The notes beneath the pieces are model-generated. The model was not told the origin of the DNA and searched no databases. It worked only from the letters and a program-made list of their open reading frames with translations. From Mageeibacillus sp. UBA3781 (GTDB taxonomy: Bacteria; Bacillota; Clostridia; Saccharofermentanales; Saccharofermentanaceae): 14,308 bases of DNA. The stretch is taken from the NCBI GenBank assembly GCA_002368805.1, contig DFFH01000025.1, positions 4,274 to 18,581 on the forward strand, in the 5' to 3' direction. The position numbers were made by a program, and so were the translations under genes. Shown here one piece after another: positions 7,636 through 14,308 of the stretch. Every line of letters starts with the position of its first letter. Position 1 is the stretch's first letter.

Positions 7636-8244
7636 ATGGAACAGAAAGTAAGAAATCTTTTTATTGATACACCTTTTTCAACAGAAGGACTGAATGTGCA
7701 GGGATTCTCGATCATCGAGGTCGGTAAGGGAAAGTTGAAGAAAGGAAAACTTCTTTCCACTGCGGATTTTTCCGTGGATGCCGAGAAACTTCTGAAAGTC
7801 CTTGAAAACAGCGGCAAGGTCTATGGATATACCCGTAAGGGTGCGCTAAAAGCACTGTATGTGGTTACTGCCGATGGTCATCGTTATTCCTGTGATGAAG
7901 TATACTTCTCTTCGGAGATCGAAGGGGAACCGGTCACGGATCTGATGAATCAGCAGGTAGTGTTCCTGATGGCGCAGAGAGCTTCTTACCATAAGGATGG
8001 AAGTGCCATCTTCCAGGGGACGAAGGTTCCGAAGCTCACAACAAAGCAGGGACCGTACAACTGGTACTGGGCAGTGACTTTCGCTCTTCTCTATGGGGTG
8101 GTTTTCTGTACAACACTTAAGAGCCCGGCCGGTATTTTCGCCGGCGCGATGATGGGACTTGCCATGGGATTCTGTTTCCGCTCAAATAAGTATGAGTATG
8201 TGAAAGATCCCGAAGACGGGGAAAAAGAATCAGAGACGATATAA
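7636..8244 (+). CDS. Unrecognised protein with two C-terminal membrane helices
   Basis: 202 residues, no family recognised. The ATG has GAGGGA six bases upstream (7624-7629). The first 140 residues are soluble-looking, mixed alpha/beta and Lys-rich, with no signal peptide and no obvious catalytic motif. Residues about 142-161 and 165-182 are two hydrophobic segments joined by a short Lys-Ser-Pro turn, so they form a hairpin with both protein ends on one side, probably cytoplasmic. The end is acidic (DPEDGEKESE). It sits alone between a divergent antiporter gene and a lipoprotein gene, with its own ribosome site. A cytoplasmic sensor or adaptor tethered to the membrane is one possibility, but nothing here proves a role. 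Confidence 0.75.
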   Translation: MEQKVRNLFIDTPFSTEGLNVQGFSIIEVGKGKLKKGKLLSTADFSVDAEKLLKVLENSGKVYGYTRKGALKALYVVTADGHRYSCDEVYFSSEIEGEPVTDLMNQQVVFLMAQRASYHKDGSAIFQGTKVPKLTTKQGPYNWYWAVTFALLYGVVFCTTLKSPAGIFAGAMMGLAMGFCFRSNKYEYVKDPEDGEKESETI

Positions 8245-8267
8245 CAGAAGGAACAGCGAAAGAGATC

Positions 8268-8310
8268 TCAGGAGAAGAGAATTCCTGATAACAAATCTGT
8301 CATTCTTTTT
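8268..8310 (+). terminator. Weak possible terminator
   Basis: TCAGGA (8268-8273) pairs with TCCTGA (8283-8288). A run of T follows, but only from about 8304, with some 15 bases between stem and run. This is poor for a classical terminator. Confidence 0.25.
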
Positions 8311-8356
8311 TTCCTCTTTGTGGTAAAGTATAGGACGTTACAAACAAAGGGGATGA

Positions 8357-9514
8357 ATGAGGATGAGAAGAAAAAAACTGATAGCTGTATTACTCTGTGC
8401 GGAGATCGTTCTGTCTTTCGCCGGATGTTCGAAGAAGAAAGATCCTGTTTCAGAATCAAAGCTTAGTAAAAATGCACCGGCCACCGTATCGGAGGAATCT
8501 TCGGATCAGAAAGATCCGTCCGATACCTCGGCAAAAGCACCCTCGGAATCTACGTCGGAGAGTACTGCTGCTCCGACAGCAACGCCGCTTCCGTCTGCGA
8601 CACCGATCCCTTCGGTCACGCCGAGAGCTGCTTCCTACTTCGGAGAGTTCCAGCCATATGTGATCTCGGATGTGATGAAGGACTATCTGGGCGAAGAGAA
8701 TGTCCAGGATTACTATAATTTCTGTGAAGCAGTGCTCGCGGAAAAAGACTCTTTCCCGTGCCATAGCTTTGAAGGATATTCAGATGCCTACTACCTGCTT
8801 TCCAGAAGTTTTTTTCCTTATGGATATGATGCGGTATACTGTCCGGAAGAAAGTGATTTTAAAGACGGTGTGGCTAAGATCCGGTATGAGGAGACGAAGG
8901 AATGGCGCCAGCAGCACTATAACGAGCTGAAAGAAGCCACAGAGAAAATCGTTTCTGAAGTATTCCGTGAAGAGTATAGTGATTTTGAAAAAATGATCGC
9001 GCTATACCAGTATTTCGCGAACAACTATGTCTATGACTATGATATGAATCATGTGGTCGACGGGTACAGAGAGGTCTATCTTCCGCTGATGAAGAAGACC
9101 GGCGTCTGTAATGAGTTTTCCGGTGCCTATGCATTCCTGCTTCATCAGGTCGGCGTGGAAGTGGACTTTGCCAACGGTAATATAAACGAAGGGAGCATCG
9201 GGCACCGGTGGAATATCGTACGGCTTGACGGGGAATACTACTTCGTGGATACGACCTGGGCACTTAGCAGCAAGAGCCTCCGATATTTCCTGATGGATAC
9301 AGATCAGAGAACGCAAAACGGTACCGAATTCAGTGAAGGTATCGATTACACTGACGCGCCGGTATATGATGAGAACAATTTGCAGATCACGAGCAGAAAA
9401 TACAGTGAACTGTGGGATGCTTTATCTTTCGAAGTGGATTATGATCATGACCTGATCCGCTATAGCGTATTGAATGATGAAGGAAAAGTAGTTGAGAAAG
9501 AATTTCACTACTGA
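8357..9514 (+). CDS. Transglutaminase-like lipoprotein
   Basis: 385 residues. The N-terminus MRMRRKK, a hydrophobic core and FAGC with Cys24 form a lipoprotein signal, with Phe at -3 instead of the usual Leu. Residues about 25-90 are a Ser/Thr/Pro/Lys-rich spacer that would hold the domain off the membrane. The C-terminal part carries the transglutaminase-like triad in order: Cys251 in TGVCNEFSGAYAFLL, His283 in GHRWN and Asp298 in FVDTTW, the layout of the PF01841 superfamily. Bacterial members are mostly peptidases or amide-forming enzymes at the envelope; no substrate can be read from this one. The start at 8357 follows AGGGG at 8348-8352; ATG 8363 is equally possible. No clear promoter was found, only a loose TG-N-TAAAGT at 8321-8329. 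The downstream gene has its own promoter. Confidence 0.85.
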   Translation: MRMRRKKLIAVLLCAEIVLSFAGCSKKKDPVSESKLSKNAPATVSEESSDQKDPSDTSAKAPSESTSESTAAPTATPLPSATPIPSVTPRAASYFGEFQPYVISDVMKDYLGEENVQDYYNFCEAVLAEKDSFPCHSFEGYSDAYYLLSRSFFPYGYDAVYCPEESDFKDGVAKIRYEETKEWRQQHYNELKEATEKIVSEVFREEYSDFEKMIALYQYFANNYVYDYDMNHVVDGYREVYLPLMKKTGVCNEFSGAYAFLLHQVGVEVDFANGNINEGSIGHRWNIVRLDGEYYFVDTTWALSSKSLRYFLMDTDQRTQNGTEFSEGIDYTDAPVYDENNLQITSRKYSELWDALSFEVDYDHDLIRYSVLNDEGKVVEKEFHY

Positions 9515-9530
9515 TTAACAACAAATCGAG

Positions 9531-9559
9531 TTGATACTTTTGCTTCCTTGACGTAAAAT
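9531..9559 (+). promoter_or_regulatory. Promoter for the purine permease gene
   Basis: TTGATA (9531-9536) and TAAAAT (9554-9559) are spaced 17 bp. The start site would fall near 9566, leaving a leader of about 33 bases, too short for a purine riboswitch. It lies just after the lipoprotein stop. Confidence 0.65.
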
Positions 9560-9598
9560 TTTTATGTAGAATTCATTCTAAATTCGGGAGGTAGAAGA

Positions 9599-11035
9599 AT
9601 GGATAAGTTGTTCCAGCTCAAGAAGAACGGTACGACCGTCCGTACAGAAGTTGTCGCAGGTTTGACGACATTTATGACGATGGCGTACATTATCGCACTG
9701 AATCCGAATATTCTCGTCGGATTCGACTCACAGGGAACACCGCTTTGGAATGGTGTTTTTCTAGCGACCTGTATCGCATCTGCGATCGGTACGATCTGCA
9801 TGGCTTTCCTAGCGAACAAACCGTTCGTCATGGCGCCGGGTATGGGTCTGAACACATTTTTTAATACTGTTGTTCTGAATATCGTGGCGATCACCGGAAT
9901 GACTTTCACTCAGTCTTTCCAGAGCGCGCTGGTCATCATATTTATCGAAGGAATTATCTTTATCGTTCTTTCTATTCTGAATATCCGTGAGAAGATCGTT
10001 CAGGCGATCCCTCTGGGAGTTCGTCTCGGTATCGGTCCGGCGATCGGTCTCATGCTCATGAATATCGGTTTTGGTTCCAATGCGCAGGTCTTCGGTGCAG
10101 ATGCTGATGGTAACGGTTCCATGTTCTTTGCTATGAGAGACTTCTTTGGTTCCCTTACCGCTTCTGCTGCGAAAGATAAGCTGGGTACCGGCTATAACAT
10201 GATGATCCTTACGATCGTGACGATGTTTATCGGTCTTATCGCGATTATTGCACTGAATCATAAGAAAGTAAAAGGTGCCGTTCTTTACGGCATGATGATC
10301 GCCTCCGCGATCTACTGGGCAGGCGAAGCGATCTTCTTTGACACCAATCCTTTCGAGTCATTGAAAACTGCATCGTTCGTTCCTCCGTTTAAGGATATGG
10401 CAGATACGACACTCTTCCGCCTTGACTTCAAGGGATTTATGGAGATCGGATGGTTTACGATCATCACCCTGATCATCACTTTCTGCCTGATCGATATGTT
10501 TGATACCATCGGTACTCTCGTAGGTACAGCGTCCCGTGCGAAGATGCTCGATGAGAAAGGTAACATGCCGAAGATGAAGGAAGCACTCCTTTCCGACGCG
10601 ATCGGTACTGTTGCCGGATCCGTTACAGGTACTTCCACTGTTACGACTTTTGTTGAGTCTGCCTCCGGTGTAGAGGCGGGCGGACGTACAGGTCTTTCCG
10701 CTCTGGTTGCCGCTGTGATGTTCCTGTGCTGCATGTTTATCGCACCTCTTGCCGCGATCATTCCTACCGCCGCTACTTCTTCGGCCTTGATCTATGTAGG
10801 TATCCTGATGCTCGGTAACCTCAAGGAGATCAAGTTTGATGATATCTCCCAGCTGGCTCCTGTCGCAGTCATGCTCCTCGCGATGCCGATCTCCGGTTCG
10901 ATCGGACATGGTATCGGTCTGGCTCTGATCACTTATACCGTAATCAAGCTTACGCAGGGAAGAGCAAGAGAAGTTTCCTGGCTGACCTACGTACTGTCCG
11001 TGATCTTCATCCTGAAGTTCTTCGTAGCTGTCTGA
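9599..11035 (+). CDS. NCS2/AzgA-type purine (guanine/hypoxanthine/adenine) permease
   Basis: 478 residues, very hydrophobic throughout, matching the usual size of AzgA/PbuG-type proton symporters in the cytoplasmic membrane. Diagnostic motifs appear in order: APGMGLNTFF at 79-88, DMFDTIGT at 299-306 and GTSTVTTFVESASGVEAGG starting at 344, with Glu353 in the substrate-binding region of this family. The N-terminal TEVVAGLTTFMTMAYI is also typical. The role is uptake of purine bases for salvage; which base is preferred cannot be told from sequence. GGGAGG at 9586-9591 lies seven bases before the ATG, and the gene has its own promoter at 9531-9559. No purine-metabolism gene flanks it, so it appears to be a single-gene unit. 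Family assignment is firm. Confidence 0.95.
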   Translation: MDKLFQLKKNGTTVRTEVVAGLTTFMTMAYIIALNPNILVGFDSQGTPLWNGVFLATCIASAIGTICMAFLANKPFVMAPGMGLNTFFNTVVLNIVAITGMTFTQSFQSALVIIFIEGIIFIVLSILNIREKIVQAIPLGVRLGIGPAIGLMLMNIGFGSNAQVFGADADGNGSMFFAMRDFFGSLTASAAKDKLGTGYNMMILTIVTMFIGLIAIIALNHKKVKGAVLYGMMIASAIYWAGEAIFFDTNPFESLKTASFVPPFKDMADTTLFRLDFKGFMEIGWFTIITLIITFCLIDMFDTIGTLVGTASRAKMLDEKGNMPKMKEALLSDAIGTVAGSVTGTSTVTTFVESASGVEAGGRTGLSALVAAVMFLCCMFIAPLAAIIPTAATSSALIYVGILMLGNLKEIKFDDISQLAPVAVMLLAMPISGSIGHGIGLALITYTVIKLTQGRAREVSWLTYVLSVIFILKFFVAV

Positions 11036-11048
11036 TCAGATACATACG

Positions 11049-11076
11049 GCCCGGTGCATCTCCATCGGGATCGGGC
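11049..11076 (+). other. Possible stem-loop after the permease gene
   Basis: GCCCG (11049-11053) can pair with CGGGC (11072-11076), enclosing a smaller pairing of ATC with GAT. A short CTTTTC lies a few bases later at 11082-11087. It could be a weak terminator for the permease transcript. Confidence 0.25.
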
Positions 11077-11159
11077 AAGTGCTTTTCGGACGGAGTGCCC
11101 TAGTGCTTGTCGACTGGAAAAGAACCGGTGCTCTCTGATTAGGATAATTTTAAAACTAT

Positions 11160-11198
11160 ATATGACCGTGGTCATGTTGAAAGATATGACCGCGGTCA
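11160..11198 (+). repeat. Two direct copies of a palindromic box (TGACCGYGGTCA)
   Basis: The boxes at 11160-11174 and 11184-11198 share ATATGACCGYGGTCA and repeat with a 24-bp period. The second core, TGACCGCGGTCA at 11187-11198, is a perfect 12-bp palindrome. The first is perfect except at its central two bases. Such paired boxes upstream of an operon look like sites for a dimeric regulator. No regulator gene is in the window. Confidence 0.55.
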
Positions 11199-11205
11199 CT
11201 TTTTT
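11163..11205 (+). terminator. Terminator-like long hairpin formed by the two palindromic boxes
   Basis: Bases 11163-11175 pair with 11186-11198 over 13 bp with one G-T wobble, around a 10-base loop, and TTTTTT follows at 11200-11205. It could end the purine permease transcript or attenuate a transcript entering the ABC operon. Confidence 0.6.
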
Positions 11206-11242
11206 GTCCGGGAAAGGTTTAGTAAAGTGTGTGTAGTTGCAA

Positions 11243-11257
11243 ATGCGCCTGGCGCAT
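11243..11257 (+). repeat. 15-bp palindrome in the ABC operon leader
   Basis: ATGCGCC, a central T, and GGCGCAT form a perfect odd-length inverted repeat, eight bases before the ribosome site. It could be an operator or an RNA hairpin masking that site. Confidence 0.5.
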
Positions 11258-11264
11258 GAAATAG

Positions 11265-11270
11265 AAGGAG
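11265..11270 (+). promoter_or_regulatory. Oddly placed ribosome binding site before the first permease
   Basis: AAGGAG lies 15 bases before ATG 11286, longer than usual. A closer ATG at 11273 opens only a six-codon frame (MKKKDE) that stops at 11291-11293, overlapping the permease start. An in-frame stop at 11274-11276 excludes any earlier start for the permease. Confidence 0.5.
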
Positions 11271-11285
11271 AAATGAAAAAGAAAG

Positions 11286-12428
11286 ATGAATAAGGAAAGA
11301 TCAAAACTTTCGCCATGGCCGTACATCCGCAATAACCGGGTGAGAACGACCGTACTTATTATCAGTTTATCGGTCTTCATGCTGATGATCTATACGGTGA
11401 ATTATGTGATCGGCGGAATCGGTGAGCCGTTCTATCAGAGTGATGTAGCGCCGTTTGACCGGCAGCAGATCATCTCCTCGGACCTCGGTATGGTCAGATC
11501 GGATTACGCGACAGATGAAGAATATCTGATGGAGGCATGGAAGCGGGCGAGAAGTGCCTGTGAGAGTATTCCCAGGCAGGATGGGGTCGTCGATGCAAAA
11601 GCTTTCGCGTGGCAGGATGTGCCTATGAATTCAGTGATTGGATCGACCTCTGTCAATTGTTATCTGTTTGAAGAAGCGAAGGACTGTGAAGATTATATTT
11701 CTCACATGGATGCGAAGCTTGTTTCCGGAAGAATGCCGGAAAAAGCGGGCGAGATCGTCCTGGAGAAAAGACTGATCAATAATCATAAAAACGACAATGA
11801 TCTCATGAAGTATATGGGAACCAGTTATGAAGTCGTCGGCACGGTGAAGTCAGATTACTATCTGGCGTTTGGCATTGCACAGCCGGGTGAGAATGATATT
11901 AACGAGCTTCTGCTGATCGAAGACGGGAAAAACGTGGACGCATGGGAAGCCTTTAAAAAGTCAGGCTATGAAGCATCGTGGGTCCAGAATAAGACGAGCT
12001 CGCTGAGAAATCACGAAGAGAGCATCGGAGCGATGGATACAGTACAGACTCTTCTGACTGTGGTATCGGGTGCACTACTTCTGATCTGTGTTTCTGTTGT
12101 TTTATCGCTCCACATTATGGATAGACATAACGAATGGTGCCTCCTGCATTCGATCGGTTTCTCCACGGGAGAGATCTATGTTATGGCATTAAAAGAAATC
12201 CTGATATGTGTCGCTATTTCTCTTGTGGCGGGATCGATCCTCTCATTTATCGCCGTGTTCGGACTTCACACATGTCTGTATGAACCGATCGGCGTTGCGA
12301 TCAAGCTGTGGAGAGGGGATGCGATACCGAGGATCCTGGCGGTATTCCTTGTCCTGATCGGGGTCGCTCAGATACCGATCTTTAGCGGAATGAGAAAGAT
12401 ACAGACGATCGATGCGATCGAGTCCTGA
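11286..12428 (+). CDS. FtsX/MacB-type ABC transporter permease, first of a pair
   Basis: 380 residues. One membrane helix at about 21-43 is followed by a large extracytoplasmic region (about 45-250), then three helices at about 253-276, 304-327 and 349-370. This is the four-helix MacB/FtsX permease layout. After the second helix the family signature NEWCLLHSIGFSTGEI is visible; such a segment contacts the ATPase in this family. The N-terminus contains YIRNN, shared with the second permease of the operon. The stop overlaps an ATG by one base, but the ATPase probably starts 33 bases further on. MacB-type systems act as mechanotransmitters or exporters (peptides, lipoproteins, antimicrobials), not importers; the substrate here is unknown. 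No sensor kinase or response regulator is adjacent in this window, unlike BceAB-type loci. Confidence 0.88.
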   Translation: MNKERSKLSPWPYIRNNRVRTTVLIISLSVFMLMIYTVNYVIGGIGEPFYQSDVAPFDRQQIISSDLGMVRSDYATDEEYLMEAWKRARSACESIPRQDGVVDAKAFAWQDVPMNSVIGSTSVNCYLFEEAKDCEDYISHMDAKLVSGRMPEKAGEIVLEKRLINNHKNDNDLMKYMGTSYEVVGTVKSDYYLAFGIAQPGENDINELLLIEDGKNVDAWEAFKKSGYEASWVQNKTSSLRNHEESIGAMDTVQTLLTVVSGALLLICVSVVLSLHIMDRHNEWCLLHSIGFSTGEIYVMALKEILICVAISLVAGSILSFIAVFGLHTCLYEPIGVAIKLWRGDAIPRILAVFLVLIGVAQIPIFSGMRKIQTIDAIES

Positions 12429-12445
12429 TGATAATTGACAAGCGG

Positions 12446-12453
12446 AAAAGGAG
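12446..12453 (+). promoter_or_regulatory. Ribosome binding site that sets the ATPase start
   Basis: AAAAGGAG lies seven bases before ATG 12461. The earlier in-frame ATG at 12428 has no such site and would add an 11-residue basic extension not typical of the family. Confidence 0.75.
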
Positions 12454-12460
12454 AAATAAA

Positions 12461-13135
12461 ATGTTTGAATTAAAAGATGCCACCATGATCTACGATATGG
12501 ACAAAGAAGAGAAGGTCTATGCCATGAAGAGCATGAACGTCACTTTCCCGGATAAAGGACTGGTAGGCATTATCGGACCTTCCGGTTCCGGTAAATCCAC
12601 GCTGATGTATACCATGTCCACTCTAAAGAAGCTGACGTCCGGTGATGTGATCTATAACGGAAAATCACTGTCGAACGTCACTGAGGGAGATAAGCAGCAC
12701 TTAAGAAGATATGAGTTTGGTTTTGTATTCCAGAGACACTATCTCATCAACTATATGACTGCGCTGGATAATGCGACGATCGCATCGACGATCCCTGTAA
12801 GTGAAGCAAAGAAGAAAGCGGAGAAACTTCTTCTGGAGATCGGGCTGAAGAAGAGTGAACTGAATCACCGTCCGACCAAGCTCTCAGGCGGACAGCGCCA
12901 GAGAGTCGCTATCGCAAGAGCGATGATGAATGACCCGAAAGTGCTTTTCGCGGATGAGCCGACGGCATCTCTTGACCACGAGAATGCTTTCCTTGTCATG
13001 GAACGGTTGAAGGAATATGCAAAAGACAGATTGGTCCTGGTGATCACGCATGACACAAGCATCATCTCCGATGCAGACATGATCGTGAAGATCTGGGATG
13101 GAAGCATCTCGGAAGTTTCAGTGAAGGGAGCATGA
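12461..13135 (+). CDS. ABC transporter ATPase, LolD/MacB type
   Basis: 224 residues, the usual length for this subfamily. All nucleotide-binding elements are present: Walker A GPSGSGKST at 39-47, Q-loop VFQRH, signature LSGGQRQR starting at 141, Walker B VLFADEP at 161-167, D-loop SLD, and switch His197 in VITHD. It should therefore be an active ATPase on the inner face of the membrane, driving the two flanking permeases. The start at 12461 is set by its ribosome site, giving the typical N-terminus MFELKDATMIY. The gene sits between the two permease genes; in many related operons the ATPase comes first, so this order is somewhat unusual. Its end overlaps or nearly touches the second permease start, so translation is probably coupled. 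Substrate unknown. Confidence 0.95.
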   Translation: MFELKDATMIYDMDKEEKVYAMKSMNVTFPDKGLVGIIGPSGSGKSTLMYTMSTLKKLTSGDVIYNGKSLSNVTEGDKQHLRRYEFGFVFQRHYLINYMTALDNATIASTIPVSEAKKKAEKLLLEIGLKKSELNHRPTKLSGGQRQRVAIARAMMNDPKVLFADEPTASLDHENAFLVMERLKEYAKDRLVLVITHDTSIISDADMIVKIWDGSISEVSVKGA

Positions 13136-13140
13136 AGGAC

Positions 13141-14244
13141 ATGAGTATCAGACCTTTTTCTGCCTTTACATATATCCGGAATAACAAAAGCAGATCCCTG
13201 GTGCTTCTTCTGATGATGTCATTTATCACGATCTGCTTCATCGGTGGTATGTATTGTGATAATCCGATTGAGACCTTCCGGGTATCAAAGTCTGAGTCCG
13301 ACAGATATTTGCATATCTCTGTAAATGGAAGCAGTAATGATGCGATAGATGAATACCGGAAGATGCAGACGGAACTTAAGGAACAGCTTCCGGAAGAAGC
13401 AAGAGAGATCCTATATATCAACTCAAGATATTTCAGTTTTGAGACCATCATGCTCTTTGATTGTCAGATCGACGGATTTATTTTTCAGGGTCCTGAGGAC
13501 TTCGAGATCTTCAAACAAAGAACACATCTCGTGCCGGAGGACATTGAACTGAATGACTATGAAGTGCTCATGAGCGAGCAGCTGGCGGAAAGTGAAGATC
13601 TTGAGATCGGCGATCCGATCGGCAAAGCTAAAAAACTTAAAGTCGCGAAGACTTTCAAGGGAGAGGGAATGCGTGCATATGGCGTGGCAAATGTCGGCGC
13701 TACAAACGATATGCTTGTTGTAAGTAATGACGGTGTCTGTGATCAGAAACTCCATGATGATCTGCGCCGTTGCGCGACGGAACTCTCCAGGAAGTACCCG
13801 CATGTGAAGTTCGAGACAGCCAGCACTTATGTTGCGGAAGTAGAAGGCCAGATGGGCTTTATGTACTACATCTTTGCTGTTGTTGTCATACTTGTAGCCA
13901 TCGTTCTTCTCGTGACGATCAACGCGGTATTCACTGCGGCGTATGACAAGAGAAAACATGAGTTTGCGATCTATAAGGCGCTGGGATTCACGAAGGGGCA
14001 GATCTTCCGGAAAGTGGCCTCCGAGGTCTTGATCCTGAACTTAGGAGCTTTCATCTTCGGTATGCTTGTGAACACGGGGCTGATCCTCGTACTGAATCAG
14101 TGCATGTGGCCCAGCGGCTATCACTTCTACCGTGTGACAAAGTCTGCGGTTTATGGGACATTGATCACAGAGGTGCTGGTCATAGTGACAATCATCCTCC
14201 TAAACTGGCGGAAAGTCAGGAAGTGCGAGGTAACGGAGGAGTAG
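13141..14244 (+). CDS. FtsX/MacB-type ABC transporter permease, second of the pair
   Basis: 367 residues from ATG 13141. Helices lie at about 19-37, 239-264, 298-318 and 335-360, with an extracytoplasmic domain between the first two. The family signature HEFAIYKALGFTKGQIF follows helix two and parallels that of the first permease, as does the N-terminal YIRNNKSR. The two permeases differ greatly in the extracytoplasmic part, which suggests a heterodimer with a shaped substrate site. The start is uncertain: ATG 13132 overlaps the ATPase stop (ATGA), but AAGGGAG at 13124-13130 is only one base from it and ten from 13141, so 13141 fits better. It ends at TAG 14242-14244, just before a weak hairpin. 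No further ABC gene is visible to the window end. Confidence 0.87.
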   Translation: MSIRPFSAFTYIRNNKSRSLVLLLMMSFITICFIGGMYCDNPIETFRVSKSESDRYLHISVNGSSNDAIDEYRKMQTELKEQLPEEAREILYINSRYFSFETIMLFDCQIDGFIFQGPEDFEIFKQRTHLVPEDIELNDYEVLMSEQLAESEDLEIGDPIGKAKKLKVAKTFKGEGMRAYGVANVGATNDMLVVSNDGVCDQKLHDDLRRCATELSRKYPHVKFETASTYVAEVEGQMGFMYYIFAVVVILVAIVLLVTINAVFTAAYDKRKHEFAIYKALGFTKGQIFRKVASEVLILNLGAFIFGMLVNTGLILVLNQCMWPSGYHFYRVTKSAVYGTLITEVLVIVTIILLNWRKVRKCEVTEE

Positions 14245-14266
14245 AAGGAATAAATCCTTTTGTTTT
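14245..14266 (+). terminator. Weak terminator candidate after the ABC operon
   Basis: AAGGA (14245-14249) pairs with TCCTT (14255-14259) around a five-base loop, followed by TTGTTTT. The stem is only five A/T-containing pairs. The remaining bases to 14308 show no gene. Confidence 0.35.
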
Positions 14267-14308
14267 AGGAAAAGTCTATGTAATGGTCACTGTAGAGGGT
14301 ATTTACAG

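Noticed and set aside
9560..9598. Purine riboswitch before the purine permease
   Set aside because: The leader after the predicted promoter is only about 33 bases and lacks the three-helix purine aptamer core.
9809..10909. Several minus-strand frames rich in Asp, His and Arg
   Set aside because: They mirror the hydrophobic codons of the purine permease on the plus strand, and the composition is that of antisense translation.
11054..11236. 60-codon plus-strand frame in the gap before the ABC operon
   Set aside because: It runs through the palindromic hairpin and T-run, has no ribosome site and no protein-like pattern.

Overview
The window looks like chromosomal DNA from a low-to-mid GC Gram-positive anaerobe, most likely class Clostridia (Lachnospiraceae or a related gut or rumen lineage). 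This rests on purine-rich Shine-Dalgarno sites, LPxTG-like anchors of the 'xPKTGD' type, CxxCG-repeat surface proteins of a kind common in gut Clostridia, and a Cys-lipobox lipoprotein. The genus cannot be named from the sequence. TGA is an ordinary stop here: at least six genes end with it. No tRNA, rRNA, CRISPR array, transposase or phage gene was seen.

Surface-protein block (1-5610, + strand). A 5'-truncated anchored surface protein is followed after 73 bp by a second, larger one. The second is split into two same-frame halves by a single in-frame TGA at 2840-2842. The upstream half has the signal peptide and a beta-helix. The downstream half has Ig-like domains, Cys repeats, a C-terminal module shared with the first protein, and the anchor. 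Read through, it would be about 1328 aa. A strong hairpin terminator closes the block.

Middle block (5674-11035) holds apparently single-gene units: a membrane-anchored papain-like (C39-like) cysteine peptidase; a convergent CaCA-family cation antiporter on the - strand, ending 2 bp away; an unrecognised two-TM protein; a transglutaminase-like lipoprotein; and an AzgA/PbuG-type (NCS2) purine permease. Near-consensus sigma-A-type promoters can be read for the antiporter and the purine permease.

ABC exporter block (11160-14266, + strand). Two direct copies of a palindrome, which together also form a terminator-like hairpin, and a third palindrome precede a three-gene operon. Its order is FtsX/MacB-type permease, LolD/MacB-type ATPase, then a second permease of the same type. 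The pair probably forms a heterodimeric transporter with one ATPase.

Four starts are best placed inside the longest reading frame: 5733, 7393 (- strand), 12461 and 13141. The first gene is open from base 1. The items most worth following up are the TGA-split adhesin, the palindromic leader of the ABC operon, and the anchored cysteine peptidase beside the surface proteins.
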